Positions 1 through 6,719 of a stretch of 37,186 bases of DNA are shown here, piece after piece. Under the pieces are notes generated by a model. That model did not search any database. It saw nothing but the letters and a program-made list of their open reading frames with translations, and was not told the DNA's origin. Position 1 is the first letter of the stretch, and each line of letters opens with the position of its first letter. The DNA comes from a virus, in the IMG/VR virus record IMGVR_UViG_3300046004_000632, positions 1-37,186 of that record, one strand, 5' to 3'. The translations under genes were made by a program, and so were the position numbers.

Positions 1-256
1 ATCCGCCGCATCCGCAACGGGATACCGATCCGCCGCATCCGCAACGGGATACCAATCCGCCGCATCCGCAACGGGCGCCCAATCCGCCGCGTCCGCAACG
101 GGCGACCAATCCGCCGCATCCGCAACGGGATACCGATCCGCCGCATCCGCAACGGGATACCAATCCGCCGCATCCGCAACGGGCGCCCAATCCGCCGCGT
201 CCGCAACGGGCGACCAATCCGCCGCATCCGCAACGGGATACCGATCCGCCGCATTG
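1..256 (+). repeat. 27-bp coding tandem repeat with 108-bp higher-order unit
   Basis: Units of 27 bases start at 1, 28, 55, 82, 109, 136, 163, 190 and 217. Most differ only in the codons for the two variable residues (YR, YQ, AQ, DQ); the fourth and eighth units also share a silent change. The order YR-YQ-AQ-DQ is repeated twice, so bases 1-108 equal 109-216. Bases 1-127 also equal 37060-37186, which makes this the assembly junction. Array length here is therefore not reliable. Confidence 0.95.
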
Positions 257-427
257 GGCGCTGGATATGGAAACAAAGTCATGGGAAAAAACGGGTGCGC
301 TTTATTTCTGGTGGAACGTGACAACACCTACAATATCATCAACGCGCGGGCTGGCATCGTCGGACGCGATCTGGTTGAGGGTGTTTGGTATTCGCTAATC
401 GGTGGTGAATTTGTGGAGGTGAAATGA
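1..427 (+). CDS. C-terminal part of DUF7666-like nonapeptide-repeat protein (gene continues from 36485)
   Basis: This is an open frame without its own start; codons begin at base 2 and it ends with TGA at 425-427. It reads about nine repeats of the pattern A-T-G-x-x-S-A-A-S, then a non-repetitive tail of about 55 residues beginning GYGNKVMGKNG and ending GGEFVEVK. The frame matches the open end of the gene starting at 36485 if the identical 127-base contig ends are overlaid; the joined product would be about 333 residues. The tail is a compact, mixed beta-type sequence that follows such repeats in related phage proteins (my recollection of the family, not tested). The next gene starts inside its stop (ATGA), so it heads a translationally coupled operon. 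Function is unknown. Confidence 0.8.
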   Translation, partial: SAASATGYRSAASATGYQSAASATGAQSAASATGDQSAASATGYRSAASATGYQSAASATGAQSAASATGDQSAASATGYRSAALGAGYGNKVMGKNGCALFLVERDNTYNIINARAGIVGRDLVEGVWYSLIGGEFVEVK

Positions 428-672
428 TGTTTTACTTCACGCGCACGGTTGATCTGCCCGACGGATCGGAAGTCGATGTTGATTTCACTGCCGATGATGA
501 CGGAAATGTTGAGTTTGATGGCGAAAGCGGACTTCCAGACGATATTGAAGCCCGCGCATTGGATGCAGCAAATGACTGGTGGCAGGTTGATGGATGGGGC
601 CAAGCATTGCAGGACGAAGCCGACGAAGCCGCCGACGCAAAATATGAACGCATGAGGGAGGACAGAGAATGA
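424..672 (+). CDS. Small acidic hypothetical protein
   Basis: This 82-residue protein is very acidic, with Asp/Glu throughout (for example VDVDFTADDDG) and a short basic C-terminus. It starts with two Met codons; the first overlaps the stop of the repeat gene as ATGA, which implies translational coupling. A GGAG-type ribosome site lies in the end of the previous gene (GTGGAGGTG). No family was recognised. Such acidic small early proteins can be DNA mimics, but nothing beyond composition supports that here. Confidence 0.75.
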   Translation: MMFYFTRTVDLPDGSEVDVDFTADDDGNVEFDGESGLPDDIEARALDAANDWWQVDGWGQALQDEADEAADAKYERMREDRE

Positions 673-866
673 CACCATCGGAAATCGGCATCATCCAATC
701 GTATGCCGGAACCGCATCGAACCGCGCCGCAGCTTGGATCTGGGCTAATCAGCCAAACCGCGAAATTCTAGAGCGCATGATGATCGACGATCTGCGCGCC
801 GCCGTTGCTGCTGCTGGATACATCATGGTAGCGATTGAAACACTGGCACAGGAGGCCACAGAATGA
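669..866 (+). CDS. Small hypothetical protein
   Basis: This 65-residue protein overlaps the previous gene by an ATGA junction and the next by another, so its start is well fixed. The sequence is mostly helical, with an amphipathic stretch around residues 35-60 that is rich in Ala, Ile and Met. There is no signal peptide and no recognisable motif. It belongs to the coupled operon beginning at 36485; function unknown. Confidence 0.7.
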   Translation: MTPSEIGIIQSYAGTASNRAAAWIWANQPNREILERMMIDDLRAAVAAAGYIMVAIETLAQEATE

Positions 867-1108
867 AACTCACAGAACTCAAAATTGCCCCAAAGAGTAG
901 CTGGTCGGCCGTTAGCAACAGCAACCCCATGATCTGCACGGTGAAACTGTCCAGCGAGACGGCGACAGTCGAAACTGTTTTGACCGACGATGAAATCCAT
1001 CGCGTGTTGGATCTGGTGCAGCACATCGTTGCCGATGCTGCGCGCCGGAATGTTGCGGAGTTTGTTGCATCCGTTCGCCAGATTGAAGCGCCGCAGGTGA
1101 TCGAATGA
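863..1108 (+). CDS. Small hypothetical protein
   Basis: This protein of 81 residues starts at an ATGA overlap after a GGAGG-like site (CAGGAGGCCACAGA). The N-terminal half looks beta-rich (TVKLSSETATVETV) and the C-terminal half looks helical (DDEIHRVLDLVQHIVADAARR). No family was recognised. It lies in the middle of the small-gene operon; function unknown. Confidence 0.72.
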   Translation: MKLTELKIAPKSSWSAVSNSNPMICTVKLSSETATVETVLTDDEIHRVLDLVQHIVADAARRNVAEFVASVRQIEAPQVIE

Positions 1109-1332
1109 CCCGCCATCCCGACACACACAAGGCACTAGGCCAGGCACTGCAAGACGCCCATGCTCGCTTCGGTCAAGACCTGCCCAGCCGCGACAACCGC
1201 TTTAACCTCATCAGCGAAACCGATGATGGCAATGAATTCCGCACCGTGTTTTGGATGGTGGTGGCTGTTATTGCGGCAACGTCTCTGATTATCTGGGCAT
1301 TCGAGCGGTTTTTGATCGGAGGTGTGGCATGA
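1105..1332 (+). CDS. Small single-pass membrane protein
   Basis: This 75-residue protein has a soluble, charged N-terminal half and one hydrophobic segment at about residues 48-68 (VFWMVVAVIAATSLIIWAF), followed by a short tail. There is no signal-peptide cleavage pattern, so it is probably anchored in the inner membrane. ATGA overlaps on both sides fix its start and stop. Function unknown; an accessory role such as exclusion is possible but unsupported. Confidence 0.72.
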   Translation: MTRHPDTHKALGQALQDAHARFGQDLPSRDNRFNLISETDDGNEFRTVFWMVVAVIAATSLIIWAFERFLIGGVA

Positions 1333-1709
1333 GCGAAGATCTGAAAGATCGGCTGCGTGAAATTGCGGCATCAAATATCAATGGCTGGGGGTATGCCGTG
1401 CAGGCCATCGACCGCATCGAAGCGATCGAACTCGCCCTGACCCAATCCAGCGCCGAGACCGCTGCGGCGTATGAGCGGGCGGCGGAGCGGTTTGAGAAAA
1501 TCCGTGCGCCCCTGACGTATGGCGAAATCTCTAGCATGATCCGCGCCCTAGCCACCCCAGACCAATCTGCCGCACTGGACGCTGTGCGGGCAGAGGCGCG
1601 AGCGCAGGGGATGCGTGAGGCGGCGGAGATTGCTGGAAACTCCAACTATGAGACGTGGGAAACCGCGCCTGACGCCATCCTCGCCGCCATCAAAGGAGCC
1701 AAAGCATGA
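1329..1709 (+). CDS. Hypothetical helical protein, copy 1 of a duplicated pair
   Basis: This 126-residue protein starts at the ATGA overlap with the previous gene; an upstream in-frame start would overlap that gene by 80 bases and was rejected. The core at about residues 35-105 (ALTQSSAETAAAYERAAERF, then IRAPLTYGEISSMIRALATPDQ) is nearly identical to the protein at 34479-34895, while the first 30 residues differ. It is predicted to be helical, with no catalytic motif. In both copies it directly precedes a Lar-like gene, which suggests that the two genes work or move together. Confidence 0.75.
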   Translation: MSEDLKDRLREIAASNINGWGYAVQAIDRIEAIELALTQSSAETAAAYERAAERFEKIRAPLTYGEISSMIRALATPDQSAALDAVRAEARAQGMREAAEIAGNSNYETWETAPDAILAAIKGAKA

Positions 1710-1743
1710 CCGCGCCAGAACTGAAACCCTGCCCGTTTTGTGG
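1437..1743 (+). repeat. Duplicated segment, copy 1 (partner 34588-34926)
   Basis: The DNA here matches 34588-34926 closely over most of its length, with scattered, mainly third-position changes. There is one unmatched stretch just before the Lar-like gene. The join of the two genes (from GACGCCATCCTCGCC through the first CPFCG codons) is identical in both. This indicates a duplication within the genome or repeated acquisition of the same two-gene cassette. Confidence 0.85.
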
Positions 1744-2002
1744 CGAGAAGATTTACGACTGCACCTATGCGAATGGGAAAACACGGTGGGCGCATGGCCA
1801 TAGTAATTGCGTGATTTCCAAGGCGTTCATTTACGACGCTACCGCATGGAACACCCGCGCCGACCTGCACGACGCCACCAAGGCGCAACTGGCGATGGCG
1901 GTGGATGCGCTGCGGGAAATTTCCGCTGCATACGCCAATCATTGGCTTGCAGGAAGGGTGTCCCGCGCCGTGCTGGCCGAGATTGAGAAAGGTGGGGTGT
2001 GA
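1706..2002 (+). CDS. Lar-like restriction alleviation protein, copy 1
   Basis: This 98-residue protein has an N-terminus (MTAPELKPCPFCGEK) and an AWNTRA segment near residue 50 that fit the Lar_restr_allev family, small zinc-binding phage proteins related to Rac prophage Lar, which modulates host type I restriction-modification. Here the first CxxC pair is intact; a Cys occurs near residue 35, so a complete zinc site is less obvious than in the copy at 34892. The C-terminal 45 residues are helical (DATKAQLAMAVDALREI). The start is fixed by the ATGA overlap. The anti-restriction function is inferred from the family. Confidence 0.75.
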   Translation: MTAPELKPCPFCGEKIYDCTYANGKTRWAHGHSNCVISKAFIYDATAWNTRADLHDATKAQLAMAVDALREISAAYANHWLAGRVSRAVLAEIEKGGV

Positions 2003-2484
2003 TGCCTGAATCTATGATTGAAAACTGCTACTTCTGCAAAAATCCGATTGATAGCGGATACACATATCATTGGGGCAACCCATGCCACATTGCGTGCGCC
2101 ATCCCCACCGTTGCCGCCAGCCAGACCGCCGATCCTGTCACCAACGCGGATAGCCGTCAGCGGGTGACGGTCAAGCCGCTGGTGTTTGACGACCTCGGTA
2201 TTGCGTCTGACGACCTACTCAATGTGACCATCGTCTATAGCAATCCGGCAGATCAAGATCGGCACAACGCAGAACGTGCCGCCCGCATCCTCGCCGCCCT
2301 CGACGTGCAGCCCGATCCCCGTGACGCGCAGATCGCGGCGCTGGTGGAGGCGGCGGAACATCTCTTGCTGAACTATTTGCAGGATGAGTTTGACGAGCCT
2401 GACCTGTGCGTGGATGAGAAACATTGGCTGGCGATCAGCGACCTCCGCGCCGCCATTGCCGCCGCGAAAGGCGGTGACGCATGA
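2002..2484 (+). CDS. Hypothetical protein with N-terminal zinc-ribbon-like motif
   Basis: This 160-residue protein starts at the ATG that overlaps the preceding stop (TGATG). The N-terminus has CYFC at about residues 9-12 and CHIAC about 20 residues later, a likely four-ligand zinc site. A Pro/Ala-rich linker leads to a helical C-terminal half (AERAARILAAL, AQIAALVEAAEHLL) ending AIAAAKGGDA. A similar ending occurs in the gene at 30734-31129 (AIAAVKGGDA), so the two share a tail module. No known enzyme family was recognised. Confidence 0.72.
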   Translation: MPESMIENCYFCKNPIDSGYTYHWGNPCHIACAIPTVAASQTADPVTNADSRQRVTVKPLVFDDLGIASDDLLNVTIVYSNPADQDRHNAERAARILAALDVQPDPRDAQIAALVEAAEHLLLNYLQDEFDEPDLCVDEKHWLAISDLRAAIAAAKGGDA

Positions 2485-2651
2485 TACCGATGATGTTTGC
2501 GATCTGGATATTTGCGAGGCATGGCGCACAGGCGGCGATCATCGTTGCGTTGGTTTGGGGCGTTCTGGATGCAGCCGACATGATTATCAGGGTCGCAACT
2601 GGATCGACAATTGTAGAACACGTTCTCGACCAGATCGGCGGTGACGCATGA
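2481..2651 (+). CDS. Small membrane protein (56 residues)
   Basis: ATG at 2481 overlaps the previous stop (ATGA), and its own TGA at 2649-2651 overlaps the next ATG at 2648. This double coupling is strong evidence for a real gene despite its size. The product starts MIPMMFAIWIFARHG and has a hydrophobic segment (AAIIVALVWGVLDAADMII) that could span the membrane, then a polar tail ending LDQIGGDA. Function unknown. Confidence 0.72.
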   Translation: MIPMMFAIWIFARHGAQAAIIVALVWGVLDAADMIIRVATGSTIVEHVLDQIGGDA

Positions 2652-2872
2652 GCGCCCTAACACGGCTGGCCGAGAAGGTGGAGGCGGGGGCGTGCGAAAT
2701 TTGCAATGGAGACGGCAAGGTGAAAGTTGGATGGAGCCAAGTCATGGGGTCCACATACAAAATCAAGATCGAATATGACCCATGCCCAAACTGCCAACCC
2801 TCCCCACATAGTTTCCACGCATTGCAGGTTATGCATCAAATCCGCGCTTTGGCTGCGGAGGAAACGCCATGA
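2648..2872 (+). CDS. Small protein with two CxxC zinc motifs
   Basis: This 74-residue protein has CEICNGDGKV near residue 16 and CPNCQ near residue 46, the spacing of a treble-clef or DnaJ-type zinc ribbon. The C-terminal 25 residues are helical. An ATGA start overlap with the preceding small gene fixes the N-terminus. Proteins like this are common in alphaproteobacterial phage early regions; a nucleic-acid or protein-binding role is inferred only from the zinc motif. Confidence 0.75.
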   Translation: MSALTRLAEKVEAGACEICNGDGKVKVGWSQVMGSTYKIKIEYDPCPNCQPSPHSFHALQVMHQIRALAAEETP

Positions 2873-2904
2873 CAGACGCTATTGCTATGCAATCCGCAAC
2901 GTGA
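2869..2904 (+). CDS. Possible 11-residue peptide (MTDAIAMQSAT)
   Basis: ATG at 2869 overlaps the previous stop as ATGA, and a stop follows after 11 codons. The coupling is the same as for the surrounding genes, but the peptide is so short that it may be chance or the stub of a gene lost before the helicase. About 120 bases without another gene follow. Confidence 0.25.
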   Translation: MTDAIAMQSAT

Positions 2905-2918
2905 CATACTGTCGGAAA

Positions 2919-2948
2919 GCGGGGGCGGACCTGACCGAACGCCCCCGC
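2919..2948 (+). terminator. Perfect GC-rich hairpin between operon segments
   Basis: GCGGGGGCG at 2919-2927 pairs fully with CGCCCCCGC at 2940-2948 around a 12-base loop. No T-run follows, so this is not a canonical intrinsic terminator. It could be an attenuator, an RNA-processing site or a mark of segment exchange. It sits in the 121-base gap between the small-gene operon and the helicase gene. A weak promoter-like pair (TTGCGC, 16 bases, CATACA) lies at about 2973-3000. Confidence 0.4.
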
Positions 2949-3025
2949 GTCCTCATCATAACGCAGGGAGATTGCGCATTGACTGACATCAATCATACAA
3001 CGGAGAACAACGTGGGGCAAGCGCG

Positions 3026-4414
3026 ATGGGCCTAACGGAATACCGCGACTTCATCGCAGGACGCGCGCCTGCATCGCAACGGTTTGGATTTGACCCGCAT
3101 CCGATCAATCAAGCCGCTAAAACCCACCAGGCGAATGTTCTGAAGTTTGCGCTTGAACGTGGGAAGTCGGCTGCGTTTCTGGATACTGGCCTTGGTAAGT
3201 CGTTCATCGAATTGGAGTTTGCCCGCCAGTGCGCAGAGGAAACTGGCAAGCCTTCTCTGATCCTGACACCGCTTGCCGTTGCAGCCCAGATGGTGCGTGA
3301 AGGCCAGAAGTTTGGCATCGATGCGCGCCAGATCCGCGAACAGCATGAAGTTGGGGCGGGCGTGATGGTGGCAAACTATGAACGGCTTACCAAACTTGAT
3401 CCATCGTCGTTTGGCGCTGTGATCTTGGATGAAAGCAGCATCCTAAAAAGCTACGCCAGCAAGACGCGGGTCATGTTGCAGGATGCGTTCATCGACACGC
3501 CTTACAAGCTTGCTGCAACGGCAACACCATCGCCAAACGACCATACCGAACTTGGAAACCATGCCGAGTTTCTTGGCATCATGCGGCAGCAGGAAATGCT
3601 GTCGAAATGGTTTATCAATGACACCGCGACAGCATCGCAAGACTGGCGTTTGAAGGGACACGCCACTGGTGACTTCTGGTCATTTGTCGCGTCATGGTCG
3701 CGGTGCGCTACGTTGCCTTCCGATCTTGGCGGTGATGATACTGGATACGTTTTGCCCGACATTGATCTGCATATGCACACGGTAGCGGCTGACCGCATGG
3801 AAAACATCGGACAAGGCATGCTGTTTCGCATTCCTGAAATGAGCGCGACAAGTTTTCACGAGGAAAAGCGCCTAACGATCAAGCATCGGTGCGAATTGGC
3901 GGCTGAACTGGCAAGCCATGACAAGCCAGTTACCGTATGGTGCGAAACCAATGATGAAAGCGCCATGCTATCGAAAATGATCGACGGTGCGATTGAAGTG
4001 CGTGGCGATCTGGATGCCGACGAAAAAGAACGCCGTCTGCTTGGGTTTGCGGATGGTGAATATCGCGTGATGGTCACAAAGCCAAAGCTGGCTGGGTTTG
4101 GGGTGAATTGGCAGCATTGCGCGCATGCCGTGTTTGCATCGATCAGCTTTAGCTATGAGCAGCACTATCAGGCTAAGCGCCGCAGCCATCGATTTGGCCA
4201 GTCTGAAACCGTTAGGAACGATATCGTAATCAGCGACACCGAGGCATCGATCTGGAACATTATCAACGTGAAGTCTGAAAAGCACGACGAAATGAAGCGA
4301 GCAATGGCAGACGCCATGCGGTCGTTGCAGTCTGAAACATCAACCCGCGTCAAATATGAACGCCCGCTGGATTTGGCATTTCCAGCATGGATCAAATCGG
4401 AGAAAGCAGCATGA
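3026..4414 (+). CDS. SNF2/DEAD-like superfamily 2 helicase
   Basis: This 462-residue protein carries superfamily 2 helicase motifs in order: DTGLGKS (Walker A, residues 53-59), LTPLAVAAQ (motif Ia, about 80), DESS (Walker B, 135-138), TATPSPND (motif III, 165-172), and RRSHRFGQ (motif VI, 385-392). SHRFGQ is typical of SNF2-like proteins. No large insertion or nuclease domain is visible. It should couple ATP hydrolysis to movement on double-stranded DNA. The methyltransferase gene starts inside its stop codon, so the two are probably made together and may act together, for example in epigenetic or anti-restriction protection of phage DNA (inference). Confidence 0.88.
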   Translation: MGLTEYRDFIAGRAPASQRFGFDPHPINQAAKTHQANVLKFALERGKSAAFLDTGLGKSFIELEFARQCAEETGKPSLILTPLAVAAQMVREGQKFGIDARQIREQHEVGAGVMVANYERLTKLDPSSFGAVILDESSILKSYASKTRVMLQDAFIDTPYKLAATATPSPNDHTELGNHAEFLGIMRQQEMLSKWFINDTATASQDWRLKGHATGDFWSFVASWSRCATLPSDLGGDDTGYVLPDIDLHMHTVAADRMENIGQGMLFRIPEMSATSFHEEKRLTIKHRCELAAELASHDKPVTVWCETNDESAMLSKMIDGAIEVRGDLDADEKERRLLGFADGEYRVMVTKPKLAGFGVNWQHCAHAVFASISFSYEQHYQAKRRSHRFGQSETVRNDIVISDTEASIWNIINVKSEKHDEMKRAMADAMRSLQSETSTRVKYERPLDLAFPAWIKSEKAA

Positions 4415-5400
4415 AGAAACCAGAATATAGCGGTGATGGATGGGCTATTCATAATAGCGACTGCATCGAAGGCATGTGGGCAATGCCTGAACATTCGGTT
4501 GATATGTCTTGCTTCTCTCCTCCGTTCGGCGACCTTTTTGTATACTCAGACAGCGAGCGTGACCTTGGCAACGCTGGCACAGGTCAGGCGTTTATCAATC
4601 AATACTCGTTTTTCGCCGAGGCGCTGACCCGCGTGATGAAGCCTGGGCGCATGACGTGCGTTCACTGCACTGATTTGCCGATGCGTAAGGGGCGCGATGG
4701 TGCTATCGGGCTGCAAGACTTCAGCGGAGATCTGATCAAGGCACATACGGCGGCGGGCATGATCTATCACGGGCGGGTGACGATCTGGAAAGATCCAGTG
4801 GTTGAAATGCAGCGCACGAAAGCATTGGGCCTGCTGTATAAGCAGATCCGCAAGGACAGCACGATGAACCGCGTCGGGATGCCTGACTACATGCTATTTT
4901 TCCGCGCGCCGGGTGACAATCCTGACCGCGTGGAACACTGCGCGCCGGGTGACGGAAAAGAGCGGGTGCGGATTGCAAAAGCATGGCTGACGGAAATGCA
5001 CCGCAACGGCCTTGCGTCGAAAGTGCCAGACGATGCGATGATTGCAGAGCTGATCAAACATGCGGAGTTTGACGTTTACGAATGGCAAAAACTTGCATCG
5101 CCTGTGTGGATGAATATCCAGCAAGGCAATGTGTTGAACCGCATGAAAGGTGCGAATGACGAGCGCCACGTCTGCCCGCTGCAACTGGATACCATTGAGA
5201 ACTGCCTCCGGCTTTACAGCAAGCCGGGTGATGTGGTTATGGACCCGTTCAATGGTATCGGATCGACTGGCTATCAGGCGGTGAAGATGTTCCGGCGATA
5301 TCTCGGTTTTGAGTTGAAGCCTGAGTATGCAAAGCAGGCTGACAAAAACCTGAAAGAAGCCGCTGCATCTGTTGGCGATCTTTTTGCGGTGGCATCATGA
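4411..5400 (+). CDS. DNA methyltransferase (N4-cytosine/N6-adenine, class beta order)
   Basis: This 329-residue protein starts at ATG 4411 (MKKPEYSG), coupled to the helicase stop and preceded by GGAG at 4399; an in-frame start at 4387 would give 8 more residues. The catalytic motif IV is SPPF at residues 36-39, and the S-adenosylmethionine site is near the C-terminus: DPFNGIGSTG (278-287) and FELKPEY (about 300). Motif IV before motif I is the beta-class order, and Ser in SPP(Y/F) is more typical of N4-cytosine enzymes. No restriction endonuclease gene is adjacent, so it is an orphan modification enzyme. The target sequence cannot be told from sequence alone. Confidence 0.88.
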   Translation: MKKPEYSGDGWAIHNSDCIEGMWAMPEHSVDMSCFSPPFGDLFVYSDSERDLGNAGTGQAFINQYSFFAEALTRVMKPGRMTCVHCTDLPMRKGRDGAIGLQDFSGDLIKAHTAAGMIYHGRVTIWKDPVVEMQRTKALGLLYKQIRKDSTMNRVGMPDYMLFFRAPGDNPDRVEHCAPGDGKERVRIAKAWLTEMHRNGLASKVPDDAMIAELIKHAEFDVYEWQKLASPVWMNIQQGNVLNRMKGANDERHVCPLQLDTIENCLRLYSKPGDVVMDPFNGIGSTGYQAVKMFRRYLGFELKPEYAKQADKNLKEAAASVGDLFAVAS

Positions 5401-5669
5401 AAGGCATAATCCTATCCATCATCGCCACGCAGGCCAGCGCATCAGACTGCTATCCGCGCACAGATCTGATTGCGCTACTGGCCGATAACTATGGCGAGGC
5501 TCAGATGATCCGCGCAATGGAGGACCGTGGCGGAATGATGGAGGTTTATGTGTCACCGTCCGGCGGCTGGACGATGGTTGTCGTTCCGCCCGTCACGGGT
5601 GAAATACATGCCTGCATTGTGGCGACGGGGACCAACTGGATGATGGTTCCGCAAGGGGAGTTGAATTGA
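5397..5669 (+). CDS. Small secreted-looking hypothetical protein
   Basis: This 90-residue protein overlaps the methyltransferase stop by ATGA. The N-terminus (MKGIILSIIATQASASD) resembles a short signal peptide with a possible cleavage after ASA. The rest has a beta-type pattern with Gly/Met-rich segments (GGMMEVYVSPSGGWTMVVVPP). Similar small proteins with this EV-x-x-S-P-x-G-x-W-T pattern are frequent in Rhodobacteraceae and their phages, as far as I recall; function unknown. A non-exported cytosolic form remains possible. Confidence 0.7.
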   Translation: MKGIILSIIATQASASDCYPRTDLIALLADNYGEAQMIRAMEDRGGMMEVYVSPSGGWTMVVVPPVTGEIHACIVATGTNWMMVPQGELN

Positions 5670-5887
5670 TGGAATGGCAACCGATTGAGACTGCGCCGAA
5701 GGGTGAAAAAAGGCAATATGGCATTGGGCCATACATTATTGGCATATGCCAAGGCAGTAATTGGTATGTGATTGAAGTCATGCATTGGTCATATCATAAG
5801 AGCGTAGAAAAGGGCTCTTGGAAGGCCTGTGGTCGATCATTTGCGCCAACTCACTGGATGCCGCTACCACCGCCGCCGAAGGGTTGA
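5669..5887 (+). CDS. DUF551-like small protein
   Basis: This 72-residue protein starts at ATG 5669 (TGATG junction with the previous stop), with GGGGAG about 8 bases upstream. It starts MEWQPIETAPKG and ends with PTHWMPLPPPPKG, the pattern of the DUF551 family of small phage and prophage proteins with conserved W-x-P-I at the start and THW-x-P-L-P-x-P-P at the end. The biochemical role is unknown. It is the last gene of the plus-strand accessory operon, followed by a terminator. Confidence 0.75.
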   Translation: MEWQPIETAPKGEKRQYGIGPYIIGICQGSNWYVIEVMHWSYHKSVEKGSWKACGRSFAPTHWMPLPPPPKG

Positions 5888-5949
5888 CAACCTTTCATAC
5901 GGTGATATCGTCACCGCAGTTGGTTAACCTTGGTGTCAGCCCGCGCTAG

Positions 5950-5987
5950 GCCGTTTCTCTGGGCAATGGAGAAACGGCTTTTTATTT
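5950..5987 (+). terminator. Rho-independent terminator of the accessory operon
   Basis: GCCGTTTCTC (5950-5959) pairs perfectly with GAGAAACGGC (5969-5978) around a 9-base loop and is followed by TTTTTATTT. It lies 60 bases after the last plus-strand gene and before the convergent lysis genes. The preceding bases 5882-5940 hold several short palindromes (GGTTGACAACC, CGGTGA-N5-TCACCG, GGTTAACC) but no gene. Confidence 0.92.
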
Positions 5988-6015
5988 AGCCCGCACCACT
6001 ACCACCGCCGCCAGC

Positions 6016-6210
6016 CTAACCACATGCAGCATCGATCTGGCGGATTAACCGCGCGCCTGTGACCACCGATTTAGGCCCGCCATCATCCGCCAGAGCCGCC
6101 GCATGTTGCGTCCGCGTCGCATCGGTCCCGTCGCAAATCGCCCGCTCACTGACCGCGCTCACGCAACCAGTCCCGAAGCAAAGCGGGATCATCAGTGCCA
6201 GTTTCCGCAT
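6016..6210 (-). CDS. Rz1-like outer-membrane spanin (putative)
   Basis: This 64-residue protein starts MRKLALMIPLCFGTGC, a short basic and hydrophobic leader with a Cys at residue 16 that could be lipidated; the residue at -3 is Gly rather than Leu, so the lipobox is weak. The gene starts within the preceding Rz-like gene in another frame (65-base overlap), the usual Rz/Rz1 architecture, and has a strong site AAGGAAG eight bases upstream. It would pair with the inner-membrane spanin to fuse the membranes in the last lysis step. Last gene of the late minus-strand operon. Confidence 0.6.
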   Translation of the reverse strand: MRKLALMIPLCFGTGCVSAVSERAICDGTDATRTQHAAALADDGGPKSVVTGARLIRQIDAACG

Positions 6211-6373
6211 CGTCTATCTTCCTTCTTGTTTTGGCGTATCGTTCCGCTGCCTGTAGCGCCGTTTCCTGCCGCGCCTGACGCTTTGCCAGCCCCCAGGCAG
6301 CCAAGAATGCTAGAAGGCCTGCTAGCGCCCATCCAGCGGCTTTGCGTATTGGTGATAGGATTAGCGTCAGCAT
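6146..6373 (-). CDS. Rz-like inner-membrane spanin (putative)
   Basis: This 75-residue protein has one N-terminal membrane segment (about residues 10-29, AAGWALAGLLAFLAAWGLAK) followed by a charged helical domain (RQARQETALQAAERYAKTRR) suited to a periplasmic coiled coil. It lies downstream of the endolysin and overlaps a candidate Rz1 gene. These features are those of i-spanins. It is shorter than lambda Rz (153 residues) but within the range of small phage spanins. Confidence 0.65.
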   Translation of the reverse strand: MLTLILSPIRKAAGWALAGLLAFLAAWGLAKRQARQETALQAAERYAKTRRKIDDAETGTDDPALLRDWLRERGQ

Positions 6374-6519
6374 TGCGTCACCTCGTTATCTGTGGCATGT
6401 TTCGCGCAACCCGTCCGTTGGCCCGTGGCGGTATAGCAAGTCCGGTGTAACTGCGTAGCGGGCGCATCGGGGTCATTGTCTAGGATCCAATCTGGATAGG
6501 CTAACGGGCCGCCAATCAT
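6367..6519 (-). CDS. Small hypothetical protein in lysis cassette
   Basis: This 50-residue protein starts at ATG 6519, which overlaps the upstream stop (ATGA); a longer frame reaching 6555 would overlap the upstream gene by 40 bases. Its stop overlaps the Rz-like start by 7 bases. It starts MIGGPLAYPDWILDND, contains three Cys in the C-terminal half, and has no membrane segment. Position and coupling support a real gene; function unknown. Confidence 0.62.
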   Translation of the reverse strand: MIGGPLAYPDWILDNDPDAPATQLHRTCYTATGQRTGCAKHATDNEVTQC

Positions 6520-6719
6520 ACCGCGCCACGAAGGCCGATAAGGCCCGCGCCCCACCCGATCATCACGGCGGCAGACATATCGCCCGACATGGCGTTGATA
6601 AACGATGCCAGAGGCGACAGCGCTGGGCTGATGGTATCACCAGCCGCGACAATCACGCCGCCGATCAGAGGCACAAGCCCCGCCCACCACGTTACAGATT
6701 TTGGCTTGAGGTATTTCAT
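6516..6719 (-). CDS. Small membrane protein, possible holin
   Basis: This 67-residue protein has two hydrophobic segments (about residues 11-27, WWAGLVPLIGGVIVAAG, and 45-65, MSAAVMIGWGAGLIGLRGA) separated by a short polar loop. This resembles small class II holin-type or phage-membrane proteins. It lies directly after the endolysin gene, overlapping its stop by 4 bases. Holin is the best guess from location; the other small membrane proteins at 7456-8248 are rivals. Confidence 0.6.
   Translation of the reverse strand: MKYLKPKSVTWWAGLVPLIGGVIVAAGDTISPALSPLASFINAMSGDMSAAVMIGWGAGLIGLRGAV

Noticed and set aside
2919-2948. Riboswitch upstream of the helicase
   Set aside because: Only one simple hairpin is seen; no conserved riboswitch core was recognised.
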